The notes: generated by a model not told the origin, from the letters alone. Shown: positions 27,101 to 39,042, counted from the first letter of the stretch. The stretch: 64,000 nucleotides of DNA from Symsagittifera roscoffensis (GCF_963678635.1 NC_087063.1:66764471-66828470), one strand, 5' to 3'. Made by a program: numbers and translations.

Positions 27101-28849
27101 AAAAGTACGCTTTTTAAAAAGGTTTGAAAAGTGTGATTAGGTTATAGTTTTGAAAATGAAATTTAAACTAAGATTTCTCAGCTGAACAAAAATTACTTTT
27201 TGGTTCATTTCTTCACGATTGTTTAGTTTCTTCAGAAATTTAAACAGCTTTAAGGATATTTTGTTTATCGGACTTTCGAAAAAAAAATAAGAATTATAAA
27301 TGCTTGAGATGGTTTTTTATTCAGAACATTTTGGCAACCGAAATAATAGTTTTTAAGTGGCCGAACGAGGCCAAACTGTACACTGGATAGGTTCACAATT
27401 TGGTGTCTGTAGGTCACTGGAAACCGTTACTGTAGTTTTAATTTCATCGCAAGAAATTATCATCGGAGCTTTTCAAGACTGGAAGAGCTTTCATTCATTG
27501 GCGGATCCAAGATTTTGTCGAAGTGGTTCGCACAATAGTTTCGACCAAATTGATTATCCGAGCTTCCAGAAATCACTATAAAGATCCTCATTCGACCAAG
27601 GTTGCTGTGCCGCAGCCCATTTTAAGATAAACAGACGACTAAAAAAGCATTTTAGGCAGTTTTTAGAAATTGTTGACCCCTGTCAAATTTAGTATATATT
27701 GGCGTCATAGGCTCCTTTTGAAAAATTAACGGTCAGTCAGTCAAAACTGGATGCCTTTAAATGGTACCAAAGGGGGATCCTTTGTTTTCTCAGGGTGTCG
27801 AATCCCAGAGGAGAGATGAAAAGTCTCTTCACTTTTTGACTTTTATTGCAACTTTAAATCCTCTGAAATAAGGGCGGATCTAGGATTTTCTCGAGCAGAT
27901 TTTTTAAAAAATTTTCAAAAATTTTGTCGACTTTTTTATTGGTCGACCAAATTAATTTTCCGAGCTCACCCAGAACACTAAAAAAACCTGTTTTGGCCAA
28001 ACTTTGTGCGACGCAGGCAAATTTTTAAAGATTAGGCCGAAAAAAAAACTTTCTAGGCATTTTGTGGCGAATGTTGATCAAAAATTAGCGTTTTTTTGGC
28101 GCGAACTTCCCCCTCGAAATTAGAAAAAAATTAGTGCCAGAGGCGCCTTTAGAAAGATTGTAGAGCCAGTCAGTCAAAAATGAATATCTCAAAAAGTACA
28201 AAGGGGGGTTACCATTTGGGTTGGCAGGCGGTCGAACCTCTGAGAGAAAGAAGCGTCAGACCCGCCCCCCTAAATCCGCCCGTGCTCTGAAAGCTCTTCT
28301 AAAGTCAAAAATCTTTTATAGTCCAACTATTTTCATCATCACTACTTTTTCAGTATTCTGTTGGCAATGCGATGTTCTTTTTTTGTAGGTCGGAAAATCG
28401 ATGCATCAAAGAGTTTGACGAATATCGTGAACAAATTGGAAGAAATGAGAAGCAACATGAATGAAATTGCGCAGACGTACTCTGAAAAGAGCATTCACAA
28501 CTTTGATTCCCTACAAAAGCTATTGCAAACAACTCATGACTTGGCACTTCAAATTAACTCTGCACAGAAACCTGAAAAATTAGACTTTTATTCTATGGAA
28601 AAAGTTTGCGAAAGCTTGACCAACTGTGCAAACTTTCTAAGATCAATGATTGGGTTTGTGTCATTCAAAATGAAGAATCTGAGCCACGGCGAAGAAAAAG
28701 CTAACAACTGGACTGAATTAGAAGGAAACTATTTTACTTCTTTGCAGACAAACGTGACCGAAAACTTGGGAGCAATCGAGAGAATTATCCACAGAGAAAC
28801 ACCTGAGCCAAAATGCTCCCTACCAAATATCTACTCCAGTCAAATCTAA
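22183..28849 (+). CDS. uncharacterised 976-residue protein with ankyrin-like repeats, three exons
   Basis: I do not recognise this family. Joining exons 22183-24193, 25979-26437 and 28389-28849 gives one frame of 977 codons; both introns are phase 1 with GT-AG ends. The start ATG has A at -3 and G at +4, and an in-frame TGA lies 12 bases upstream. Residues 1-420 look globular, with a hydrophobic stretch near 327-340. Residues about 495-512 are acidic and serine-rich, followed by a basic stretch (KTLRKRTVQ) near 525. Residues 671-823 contain ankyrin-like helices, including GNTIFTLLCQNA near 748 and NALEWAEFHGKPEMKTLL near 784. Residues 824-976 are helical and perhaps coiled coil. No signal peptide or clear membrane segment is seen, so I infer a cytoplasmic or nuclear protein. 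Further small exons in intron 2 cannot be excluded. A decayed copy of exon 2 lies at 31146-31599. Confidence 0.75.
24194..25978 (+). other. intron 1 of the unknown gene
   Basis: About 1.8 kb of AT-rich sequence with no other coding exon seen. Its 3' part from about 25258 belongs to the segment copied at about 30430-32530. Confidence 0.7.
25979..26437 (+). CDS. unknown gene, exon 2 (ankyrin-like)
   Basis: The acceptor CTGTTTAG is followed by 459 nt open in the frame set by exon 1, ending CTAG then GTTAGT. The exon is phase 1 on both sides, so it could be skipped without a frameshift. It encodes helical ankyrin-like units (residues 671-823). The same exon with the same splice sites is recognisable but broken at 31146-31599. 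Confidence 0.8.
26438..28388 (+). repeat. intron 2 of the unknown gene, with three diverged copies of an intronic repeat
   Basis: Three imperfect copies of a repeat of about 320-400 bp lie at about 26560-26880, 27490-27850 and 27880-28290. Each opens with a GTCGA(A/C)C(A/C)A(A/G)ATTGAT-like string and has a GTCAGTCA/GTCAGCCA element. Each then has a GGGACC/GGGATC/GGGTTACC segment before a GTCGAA or GTCGAT string. Two end in AAATCCGCCC. Confidence 0.65.
28389..28849 (+). CDS. unknown gene, exon 3 (helical C-terminus)
   Basis: The acceptor TTTTTTTGTAG is followed by a frame running into TAA at 28847-28849. It encodes GRKIDASKSLTNIV and a long amphipathic helical region with coiled-coil-like spacing (NKLEEMRSNMNEIAQ). 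A possible ATTAAA polyadenylation hexamer lies near 28970. Confidence 0.8.
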
Positions 28850-28949
28850 CCATGATAGTTGATGAAATAATTTTTCTTGTATTTTCTGTTTTAGTACCGT
28901 TTCAGAGTCATATTTAACTGGAAACAGTTATTGAAACTTGAACTTGAAC

Positions 28950-30420
28950 CTTAAATCCCTATTTTAGATAATTAAACCAGATCGTCAAAGCTTCACCGAC
29001 GATTTTATTTTTAAATCTTTCTTGGCTTTTTGTGCTAAATTTATTAACCTTAATTCTTTCTTAAACTTGGATCATCAAGTCTTTTCTTGGACCTATTAAA
29101 TTTCACTTTAAAATTCAATATATCCCCTTAATCAGGTTTCTAACGAACTAAAACGTCGATTTAATTTCCAGCACTTCCAAACAACCCAGGACTATTTGAC
29201 AAACTTTTCTTAAAATTTTCACCATTTCAATTAGGATAAACAGTGAAGAAGTTCGGTTTCTCAACCTTCACTTGAACCCTACCTCTTATTCGACCCAACC
29301 TTATAACAATCATAAGAACTAGCAAGTTCTAAAAAAATATCTAATGATCTAATTGCGTTCAAATTATACCTGAACCTTGTGGATTGATGTTTTATTCTCC
29401 AATCCTAGATCTCGTATCGATCTCCATTAGGTAAAATTGAGAAGACTTAACCATAGAAAGCGCCCGATAGGTTTGAGAGCAGTAAAACATCATTGTATCG
29501 AATTGATATACTCTCTCCCTAACCCGTCTTGCCACGACAATACGACCCGAAGAATTAGGAGAACAATCAAAAACAGAGTAAGAACTAACAGCTTAGGAGC
29601 TAGAACAATCAACATCTGGATTCTGTATCCATCAATCACCCTAACACTTATGTCATTATTAAGCAAGCAAAAAAAGTACTCAATTGTCTCAACCACTACA
29701 CCCAATATGACTTTGTAATAACAACGCATCAACAAAATTCAGGATATTTTAAATTGAAATACAAAAAAAGAAACCTCTTCTCTATATAAATAAAACCTAG
29801 AAAAAATCGTTTCTCAAAAAAACCCAACGCAATTTCAGAATCTGTCACAACAATATACATAATCTTGAAAATCTGAAAGATCAAACAACTATCCAACAAA
29901 CACAAAAAAAAGACGTTTTTCCGATTCCAAAGCAACAACAGCATCATCCATTGAAAGCAAACGAAGAAAAAAAATTAATTGTTACAAAAAAGCGGTACGA
30001 ACATAGAATCGGAATCAATCCATAACATTTTTTGAAAGTTACACTCTAGCAGTAATACCACTCCATAAGGATTCATCAAATACGATGATAAAATTCAAAA
30101 TGGTTCTACCCTATCATTCTTTTTAAATCACGATGGTGACCCATAATGTGGAAAACAAACAAATTTGTCACACGCTTATAATAATATTATTTCTAAACGG
30201 TAATATTCCATGCAGAGGAGAGTTTCCAGAAGTAAAAAAAAAGACAAATAATTGACCATTATCTTACAAGTTCAAGCAACATAACCTCACAATATGGGGA
30301 ACCTTTAATCGAAATAAAATCACCACATCAAAACAATCAAACATCATACGAAGTAAGAATAGCTAACATAGAATTAGTTTTTTTTTAAATTTCATAAAAT
30401 ATAATAAAAACATACAACAT
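28950..30420. repeat. interspersed repeat, unclassified (copy 1)
   Basis: The stretch from about 28950 to about 29620 matches 63385-64000 through several shared strings (TTAGGATAAACAGTGAAGAA, ATTATACCTGAACCTTGTGG, AAGAACTAACAG). The plus strand is rich in A and C and poor in G, unlike its surroundings. No intact frame is seen. It could be part of an LTR or non-autonomous element, but no termini or enzymatic motif were found. I see nothing else in 29620-30420. Confidence 0.6.
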
Positions 30421-30429
30421 CAATCAGTT

Positions 30430-32530
30430 TCTAAGTGATAAAAACAGTTTTTATGAAAATGCGTGGAATTTTGTTTTTTATTTTTTTGTCAGCTTTGGAA
30501 AATTTTTCATTTTTCTGAAAAAATTTAGTTTTTCCAGAAACCGGCCTTAACAATTTATAACAAGTTGTTCCAATGAAAAACTCACACACTCCGTTATCTG
30601 TCTGAATAATCCCCTTTAAACCTTAACCCACTTTGAAACATTTCATTTTCTCAAAAAAATCCCTCCTAAGACTAAAATTTGGGGTTCAACCAAAAGCACG
30701 GGCTGTTGTTTGTCAAGGAGAAGCCAAAATTTTTACTTTTTTTCCATTTTTGAAAATGTTTGGAATCTTTTTGACTTTTTTAAAAACCAAATTCCAAATT
30801 TGAGATTAAGGATTGAATCGAACTAATCAGCTGCAAAAATTTTCCCTACAGAAGCGTCGACTCCTAAACTTAAATTATTGTAGGAAGACATTTATAGATT
30901 TTCCGCTTTTTAATCAGCAAATTCAGAATATTTTGTGCTACTTTGAGCCACTATTTAATCTTGTTTTAAAATTTATCAGCGTCTATCAGAGTTCATCAAT
31001 AGATTTATCTAAATTTTCAACGCTTGTCGTTCACATAGATGATGCATATCTAAGCTTCAACTGAAAAAGTCTAAATGTTTTATCATCATGTTTTTTTTTA
31101 AAAGAGGTAATACTAGTATTTATAAGAGTTGCCTTATCTGTTTAGATTTCTTATTCCAAATTATTTCCCTCGGAGAAGGTTCACAGCTGATAGGGTGGTT
31201 ACTAGACATCGTTGGTCTAAGCAAGAGTCCTGAGTTGCGACCGAAATGGGGTCATCTTATTCTGAAAGCAAGTTGAAAAAACATGCTGAAAACAGTCCAA
31301 GTTGTTATTCTAATCTCAGAAAAATTTGAAATTTTGCACAGCGAATTGGAGGTAATTGAAAAAACTGGAAATACAAATTTTACCATTTTGTGTCAGAATG
31401 CAGATGTCGATCTCGAAATACTCAAAACAATTTTTTAAGTATCGGTTCCCAGTCGGCCTTGTTTTGCATCAATTTGAAGGCAAAAATGCTTTGGAGTAGG
31501 CAGATTTTCTCGAAAAATCAGAAAAGAAAACTTTACTAATTTGTTATCAGATCTTCCGCACAGCGTTTGAATTATCGCTTGACGACAGGGAAAACCTAGG
31601 TTAGTGATATGCTGTATTCTGAATTTGATTTATCACAGAGAAGATAACCAATTTTCACTTATTTAGATCTTATGGTTTTTTTCCAGATGCGGATCTCAAA
31701 AAAAATAATTTCTCTAAAACTTGTCGGCCTTTTTCTAGGTCGAACAGATTGATTTTCTGATCTCTCTCATATCACAAAAAAAACCTTCTTTCGATCGAAT
31801 TTTCTGCGCCGCTCCCGAATTTTTGAAAAAACAGCTTTTGGTAAGTTTTGTCCAGAAACTCATGTTTTTTATCGGATCGGGCTCCGCTGCCAAATTTTGT
31901 ATATAGGTGCTTCTATAAGAATTGTAGTCAGCCACGAATAGATGCCTTAAAATATCATCAACGTGGACCCTTTGGATCGTCGAAGCCCAGAAAAGGATAG
32001 GGTCTTCACCTAAATTTGCCCCTTATTTTTTCTGTTTAGTTATCATTTATTGAAAGGTGAAATCAGATAACTCTTCTAAAGTTTCTTTTTGGCGATTTCA
32101 CTAATGATTTTAAAAACTGTCAAAAAACAAAATGAGAACTTTTTATTAAAGCAGTGAGTTTTTTGTTCGCGTTTTTCATGAAGGATTTTACGATTGATTT
32201 CGCAGTTTGATTATTCATTTTTTCACTTTAATTTTCTTTTGCCAAATTGAAAGAAAAGCACGCTCTAAAAAAAGTTTTGAAAATGATATTTATAGTTATA
32301 GTTTTGAAAATGAAGTTTAACTAAGATTTCTCAGCTGAACAAAAACTACTTGCAGCTGAACAAACTAAACAAAAATTACAAAAATCTAATAAGATTTTGT
32401 CGAGGTGGTTCGCAAAATAGTTTCGACCAAATTGATGATCCGAAGTTTCAGAAATCATTATAAAGATCCTAATTTGACCAAGGTTGATGTGCCGCAGGCG
32501 AATTTTAGATAAACAGACGGCTAAAAAATT
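30430..32530 (+). repeat. segmental duplicate of 25258-27650
   Basis: The segment is collinear with the end of intron 1, exon 2 and the first half of intron 2 of the unknown gene, with scattered substitutions and indels. It lacks the equivalent of about 27205-27505. The match ends at CTAAAAAA near 32531, where LINE sequence begins, and does not resume after the LINE cluster. Confidence 0.88.
31146..31599 (+). pseudogene. broken copy of exon 2 of the unknown gene
   Basis: It is homologous to 25979-26437 and keeps both splice-site strings, TTTAG and CTAG/GTTAGT. Relative to the source it has lost two codons near 31205 and carries a stop TGA at 31274-31276 (where the source has a Cys-Gln pair). 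A second in-frame disruption lies near 31434. Exons 1 and 3 are not present nearby, so this is a partial, non-functional duplicate. Confidence 0.85.
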
Positions 32531-34899
32531 GTTACCAACAGAATTTATTTCCTCGAAAGAAATCAAAAAGACGAACATTTCTATTGAAATAAGTTGGAGT
32601 GATTTTGCAATTATTTCAAATATTACCAATAGCCGTTTAATTATAACAGTACAGACAAAATCGCGAGAGGTTTTTTTTCTGCTTACAAAACTGTAGTTTT
32701 CATCGAGCTGCGATTTCCCGCTTGTGTTTTGCTGCAAACCGTTATGTCTGTTCAGAAGAAGAATTGATTAAATTTACAGTCAAAGTTTGGAAAATTTCAA
32801 TGCTTGATGTATGGGAAAAAACTTTCTTTATAATATTGCGTACGCTGTTTTTAAAGATAGAGAAAAACGGTGGTTTTTATTTCTTGAGATTGCCCCCAAA
32901 TCTATTTGATCAAAAAATATACAGAAACAGTTCAGAAACTAACTAGATGAGCTCTCAACAATTTCTTGTGTTTACAATTAGGTTACTAACTCGATAAATT
33001 GTTTTCGACAAAAATGATGTTATTTGTGGTACATATTGATTATGAAACTCTCAACTAAACAAATTTAATTTACAATTTAAAAAAAAGGAAGGATAAAAAG
33101 CTGATGGACTGGTCTTACAAATCGAGAATGGATGGCTTTAAAATTTGGGAAGGTGTAGAAACCTCGTTTCACATACCTTCAGTACATGAATGTCAAAAAT
33201 GTATTTGTCTGGACGCCAAGAAAAAGGTCATCACGATGATTGGTGCAACATAGGGAACCAAAAAACCAAAAATCCAAATAATTAGTCCCCACAAAAACCA
33301 AGCAACAGTAAAGCCAGCGACGAGAAAAACGATGATAAAACAACAAGCGATAAGTTTTGTAATGGTAGCAAAAATGTCGAAGGAAAAAATGTCGAAACAC
33401 CAGCATCTAGAGTTTTGGTTATTGAATCTAAAACAAAACGTGCAGCAACTCCAAGCGAAGAAAAACAAAATGATGAGGTTCTCAACAATCAGGTCGTAGA
33501 TTCTTACTCTGCAAAAGAAAAAAGACAATTCAAATATCGAAAATATTAAACGGAAATGTTCCTCTGACGGAAGAATGCTTACAAAAAGAGAGCATGAAAT
33601 TTCACCAACCTCTTGGTCAGTTTTCACACGGAAGAAAGGGCCTAAAATAAAATCTAAAAATAACGAAGAAGACTTGGTTGGAGGGAAGTGTTAGCAAAAT
33701 TTCTATGTGCGAAAAACCAGATATTTTTTCTGTTAATATTTTTAGCATAGGAAATCCAGCTAAATTAAACTCAATTATCAAAAAATGCGAAGTATTAAAA
33801 AAAATTGCCCAGTTTCATTTTGTGCATCCAGGAAGCAAAAATATCAAATCTTACAATTATACATCTGAGTTTATTAGATAAATAAACTGTTTTATTCGAT
33901 TTCATACCGGGCTCAAACATTTCTGATGGTTTTTTAACGTTATGGTCATCAAACTTCAGTCTTGCAAACAGAATTGCTTCAAGTACAAGTTTTCAATTGT
34001 TAAAATTTGTCAAACTTGATTGGTATGTTGTCAACGTTCATGCGAACCCAAATTCCTCCCAAGCAACTTTGAATTCCTTGAAACTAAGTGTCAAATTTCT
34101 ACTTAATGAATCGAAATTTATCATGACGGGTGATTTGAATGCGAGATGTTATGACAATATTAACAGTTCTTCAATACTTAAGTTAAGAGATGCACGTATC
34201 AAACGATTCACCCAACTCAAAAAACAAACTTTTGATTGTTTTGGTTTTGTTGATTTCGCACTCAAGATTGATTTTTTTGATTATACACATTATGACAAAC
34301 ATCACAAAACGTTTGAGCGCATAGATTATGTTTTTACGAAATTCCAAACAGAGTATGACTCTAAGCAAAGCACTCAAATATCAATCTCTGATCATTTGCT
34401 TTTAAACGTTTTTGTTAAGCCATCTAGTTGTATCAGCGCGGCCCTAGTTACTGGAAACTAAATGAAGAAATTTTAAAAAACAACGCCAGCTTAATTCGTG
34501 ATGATCTACAAAATTTTTTTGAAAATGAATCACCAAGTAGTTACGAAAACTTTAAGCATATTTTTCGTGAACTTCCGAAGTTTATTCAAGAAAGCAAAAA
34601 TCGTGTAGGTCAGAAAACACTTAAAATAGTGAAGTCTCTCGAAAATGTTCTCAGAGATTGCATTCACGGCGGAAAAGGTCCAAACCCGAGTTTGATTGAA
34701 AAAATCATTTGGTTTCCCAGTAAAAGGATTTTTCAGATTTTCGAAAAATTCAGAAAACTCTCTGCTATACTTTTGATGGTGTACTTTCGAAATTGATTAA
34801 GAATGTCCTCATCCGTATGATAAACGTTCCGATCCACTTGAATTCGCTTGATTGAGTTAATTGTGTTCTTTGAGGTCCTTTGACTACAAAATATGGGCA
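32531..34899 (+). repeat. left arm and spacer of a large LINE inverted repeat
   Basis: The sequence 32531-34781 is the reverse complement of about 34900-37062, separated by a spacer of about 118 bp at 34782-34899. Both arms contain the same junction between the 3' tail of one LINE and the 5'-truncated start of the next. The arms differ by many substitutions, and the right arm has lost about 160 bp near 35095. Confidence 0.85.
33997..34461 (+). pseudogene. LINE endonuclease fragment (plus-strand copy)
   Basis: The frame is similar to the apurinic/apyrimidinic-type endonuclease of non-LTR retrotransposons, with GDLNAR, a RIDYVF segment and a terminal SDH motif (SISDHLLL). It is the only copy here that keeps GDLNA. 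Upstream coding is interrupted by stops, and continuation into the linker (MYQRGPSYWKLNEE) needs a frame change near 34430. It is a remnant, not a functional enzyme. Confidence 0.8.
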
Positions 34900-36490
34900 C
34901 ACCATCAAAAGTATAGCAGAGAGTTATCTGAATTTTTCGAAAACCTGAAAAATCTTTTTCCTGGAAACCCAAATGATATTTTTCAATCAAACTCGGGTTT
35001 GGACCTTTTCCGCTGTGAATGCAATCTCTGAGAACATTTTCGAGAGACTTTAATGTATTAAGTTTTTTCTGACCTACACGCTTTTTGCTCTTTGGGCCGC
35101 GCTGATACAAGATAGATGGCTTAACAAAAACGTGTAAGAGTAAATGATCAGAAATTGATATTTGAGTGCTTTGCATAGAGTCATACTCTGTTTCGAATTT
35201 CAAAAAAACATAATCTATGCGCGCAAAAGTTTTATGTTATTTGTCATAATGTGTCTAATCACAAAAATCATTCTTGAGTGCAAAATCAACAAAACCAAAA
35301 CAATCAAGATTTTGTTCTTTGAGTTGGGTAAATCGTTTGATACGTGCATCATTTAACTTAAGTATTGAAGAACTGTTTTTATTGTCATAACTCATCCAAA
35401 TCATCCATCATGACAATCATCCAGCGCATTAAAATCATCCATCATGATAATTTTCGAAATATTAGGTAAAAATCTGATGCTTAATTTCAGGGAATTCTGC
35501 TTGAATTCAATTTGGGTTTGCATAACCGTTGATAACAAATAATCAAGTTTGACCAAATTTAACAATTGAAAACCTGTACTTGAAGCAATTCTTTTTGTAG
35601 GACTCAAATTTGATGACCATAACATTAAGAAACCACCAGAATCATTTGAGCCCGGTATGAAATCGAATAGAACATTATATTTATCCAGTAAACTCAAATG
35701 TATATTTGTAAGTTTTATTATTTTTGCTCCCTGAATGCACAAAAGGAAACTAGGCAATTTTTTTTTAAAACTTGGCATTTTTTGATATGTGAGTGTAATT
35801 TAGCTGGATTTCTTATGCTACAAATATTAACGGAAAGAATATCTGGTTTTTCGCACACAGAAATTTTGCTAACACTTCCCTCCAACAAAGTCTTCTCCGT
35901 TATTTTTAGATTTTATTTTAGGCCCTTTCTTCCGTGTGAAAACTGACCAAGAGGTTGGTGAAGTTTCACGCTCTCTTTTTGTAACCATTCTTCCGTCAGA
36001 GGAATATTTTCGTTTGTTATTTTCGATATTTAAATTGTCTTTTTTTTTGCAGAGTAAGAATGAAAATCTACGACCTGATTGTTGAGAACCTCATCCTTTT
36101 GTTTGTCTTCGCTTGGAGTTGCTACACTATTTGTTTTAGATTCAATAACCAAAACTCTAGATAGTGGTGTTTCTAAATTCTTTCCTTCGACATTTTTGCT
36201 ACCATTACAAAACTTATCGCTTGTTGTTTCATCATCGGTTTTCTCGTCGCTGGCTTTACTGTTGCTTGTTTTTTAGTGGGGACTGATGATTTGGATTTTT
36301 GGTTTTTTGGTTCCCTCTGTTGCACCAATCATCTGATGACCTTTTTCTTGGCGTCCAAACATCGTGCATTTTTGAGATTCATGTAGTGAAGGTATGTGAA
36401 ACGAGATTTCTACACCTTCCCAAATTTTAAAGCCATCTATTCTCGATTTGTAAGACCAGTCCGTCAGCTTTTTATCCGTCCTTTTTTTTA
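34782..36490 (-). mobile_element. 5'-truncated LINE copy, right arm of the inverted repeat
   Basis: Reading on the minus strand: a degenerate ORF1 C-terminal part (with a SQKC string in place of CQKC), an endonuclease region with MDDFNAL in place of GDLNA, then a post-endonuclease linker. It lacks about 160 bp between QRG and KKRVGQ compared with the plus-strand copy. It has no reverse transcriptase domain. Confidence 0.8.
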
Positions 36491-36612
36491 AATTGTAAAT
36501 TAAATTTGTTTAGTTAAGAGTTTCATAATCAATATGTACCACAAATAACATAATTTTTGTCGAAAACAATTTATCGAGTTGGTAACCTAATTGTAAACAC
36601 AAGAAACACCTT

Positions 36613-36858
36613 CTAAATTTTTGAGAGCTCATCTAGATAGTTTTTGAACTGTTTCTGTATATTTTTTGATCGAATGGATACGGGGGCATTCTCAAGAAAT
36701 AAAAACCATCGCTTTTCTCTATCTTTAAAAACAGCGTACGCAAACTTATAACGAAAGTTTTTTTTCCATACGTCAAGCATTGAATTTTTCCAAATTTTGC
36801 CTGTAAATTTAATCAATTCTTCGTCTGAACAGAGGTAACGGTTTGCAGCAAAACACAA
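36613..36858 (-). pseudogene. LINE C-terminal domain fragment
   Basis: The fragment (MCFAANRYLCSDEELIKF and following) matches the damaged plus-strand version at about 32722-32980. The shared segment is AYAVFKDREKRWFLFLE. Function unknown; it is the family's 3'-terminal coding part. Confidence 0.7.
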
Positions 36859-37017
36859 GTGGAAAATCGCAGCTCGATGAAAACTACAGTTTTATAAGCA
36901 GAAATAAAAAACATCTCGCGATTTAGTCTGTAGTGTTATAATTAAACGGCTATTGGTAATGTTTGAAATAATTGCAAAATCTTTCGAACTTATTTCAATA
37001 GAGATGTTCGTATTTCT

Positions 37018-37623
37018 CTACAAATTTTTGATTTCTTTCGAGAAAATAAATTTTGTTGGTAACAAACTATTTTGATCTGACATATCAGAAGCAAAGAAAT
37101 CGATAATTTTTAGACTAAAAAGTTTAAGTTGTAGGCATGGTAAGCTTACCCCACCATCTAGGATGGGGTGATATAAAACTTCTTTCCTTATGTCGAGTCT
37201 GCTTAATTTTTTCAATTCTGTATTTAGTAATTCTTGGCATTTACTAAGAGTATCCAAGTTAACTGTAGTATGACGAGCCAAATGAAAAAATTTAGGGAGA
37301 ACATAAACTGACAGTGTTAATGATTTGGCCCTCAAAGATATACTTAATGAAATTAACCCGCGATGTTTTTGAATTTGAAAACTCAACGATTGTTCAATAT
37401 TTTCAACTATTTGGGAAGTGTAAAACAAGACACCAAGTATTTTTGTTTCCTTGACTGTTTTATAGGGTGATAAATCAGGTATGGAAAGCACTTCACTTTT
37501 ACTTATGTTAATCATCATCTGAGTTTGTCTGCAAAATGTATAGATTAAGCGAAACAACCTGTCAATACATCGGATTTTGATAAAGCAAGTTATTTCGTCT
37601 GCATATGAAACTAGTTTGGGCAC
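37018..37623 (-). pseudogene. LINE reverse transcriptase, YADD-box region and C-terminus
   Basis: It begins LVSYADEITCF, where the catalytic YADD box reads YADE. This is followed by INISKSEVLSIP and KILGVLFY, the usual post-palm segments, then a GGVSLPCLQLKLFS segment typical of the region downstream of LINE reverse transcriptases. Confidence 0.78.
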
Positions 37624-38157
37624 AATAACCCGAAACCGTCAATTGCTTCTGTAGATTCAATTGCTTGAAGAAGGGGCTCGATAAAAACTATAAACAGAAA
37701 TGCGGAAAGAGGGCAACCTTGTCTCAAACCGCGATGAATTTTGATGCTGGCTGATAAAAAAACCATTTATCTCAATTACTGCCTTTGAGTCCATATACAA
37801 AGTTTCAATAGCTCTAACTGAAAACTCATCAAGGTTTAACACTTTCAAAAAACTTTGATGAGAAGTGATCTGTCAACTCTGTCAAACGCTTTAGAAAAGT
37901 CTAATTTTACAGCACATGAACCTCTGTTAGCCAATCGTTCTGGAGTAATCGCTTTTTTCAACTTTCTTTTTGCTGTGTGCAATTGTCCTCCAGGCAAATA
38001 CGCGTGCTGATGGTTTTTTACAACTTTGCAAAAGTCTTTTTAGTTCTATTACAGACTACATGGGCAAAGATTTTCGCGTCAGTATTCATGAGGCTGATGG
38101 GGCGAAAATCTTGTATTGCTATGGCATTTTCAGATTTCGGGAGCAGTTTTATTATTG

Positions 38158-39042
38158 CTAAACAAAAATTGTTTGGAAGTTTTTTCCACCATGAACAAAA
38201 AGATTAAAAACTTTAGCTAAAATTGAACAAAACTCATCCGTAAAAGTCTTATATAGCTGAGATGTAAGGCCGTGTGGTCCAGGCGAGCTTCTCAAGTTCA
38301 ATTTGTTTATAGCCAAGTGAATTTCATCTTCTGTAAAGTAATTATAGCTATCATTCTCATTATTTTTGAGCTTATTTTTTGATAGAAATGTCATTAGTAG
38401 TTGATCGGAGTCTGTTGTAGAATTATTTGAAAAAATATTTGAAAAATACTTTCGAAACCGATTAAGATTATCCTCATCCGTATGATAAACGTTCTGATCC
38501 ACCTGAATTCGCTTGATTGAGTTAATTGTGTTCTTTGAGGTCCATTGACAGCAAAATTTGGGCACACCCTCAAATGTATAAATGAGAGTTTTTTGAATTT
38601 TTCGACATTCTGAAAAATCTTTTTCCTTGGAAACTTTTTGAAGATGTTCCAGCACTAAATGATATTTTTCAATCAAACTAGGGTTCGGACCTTTTCCGCT
38701 GTGAATGCAATTTCTGAGAACATTTTTGTGATACTTCAATGTATTAAGTTCTTTTTGATCTACACGCTTTTTGTTTTCTTGAATAAACCTCAGATGGTCA
38801 CGAAAATTGTGTTTAACGTTTTCGTAACTACTTGATGATTCATTTTCAAAAAAGTTTTTTAGACCTTCACGAGTTAAGCTGGCGTTGTTTTTTAAAATTT
38901 CTCCATTTAGTTTCCAGTAACTAGGGTCGCGCTGATACAAGATAGATGGCTTAACAAAAACGTGTAAAAGAAAATGATCAGATATTGATATTTGAGTGCT
39001 TTGCATAAAGTCATACTCTGTTTCGAACTTCAAAAAACACAA
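38158..39042 (-). pseudogene. LINE linker and start of reverse transcriptase
   Basis: This is an open stretch of 294 codons with the end of the endonuclease (ISISDHFLLH), a charged linker (RDPSYWKLNGEILKNN) and the first reverse transcriptase motif (INKLNLRSSPGPHGLTS). It loses frame near 38160; the next motif resumes at about 37950. Confidence 0.75.

Noticed and set aside
33179-33627. Hydrophobic minus-strand frames (for example FFFAWSCCTFCF) suggesting a membrane protein
   Set aside because: They are antisense to the Asn/Lys/Asp-rich LINE ORF1 tail; the same antisense frames recur at 36079 and 39867.
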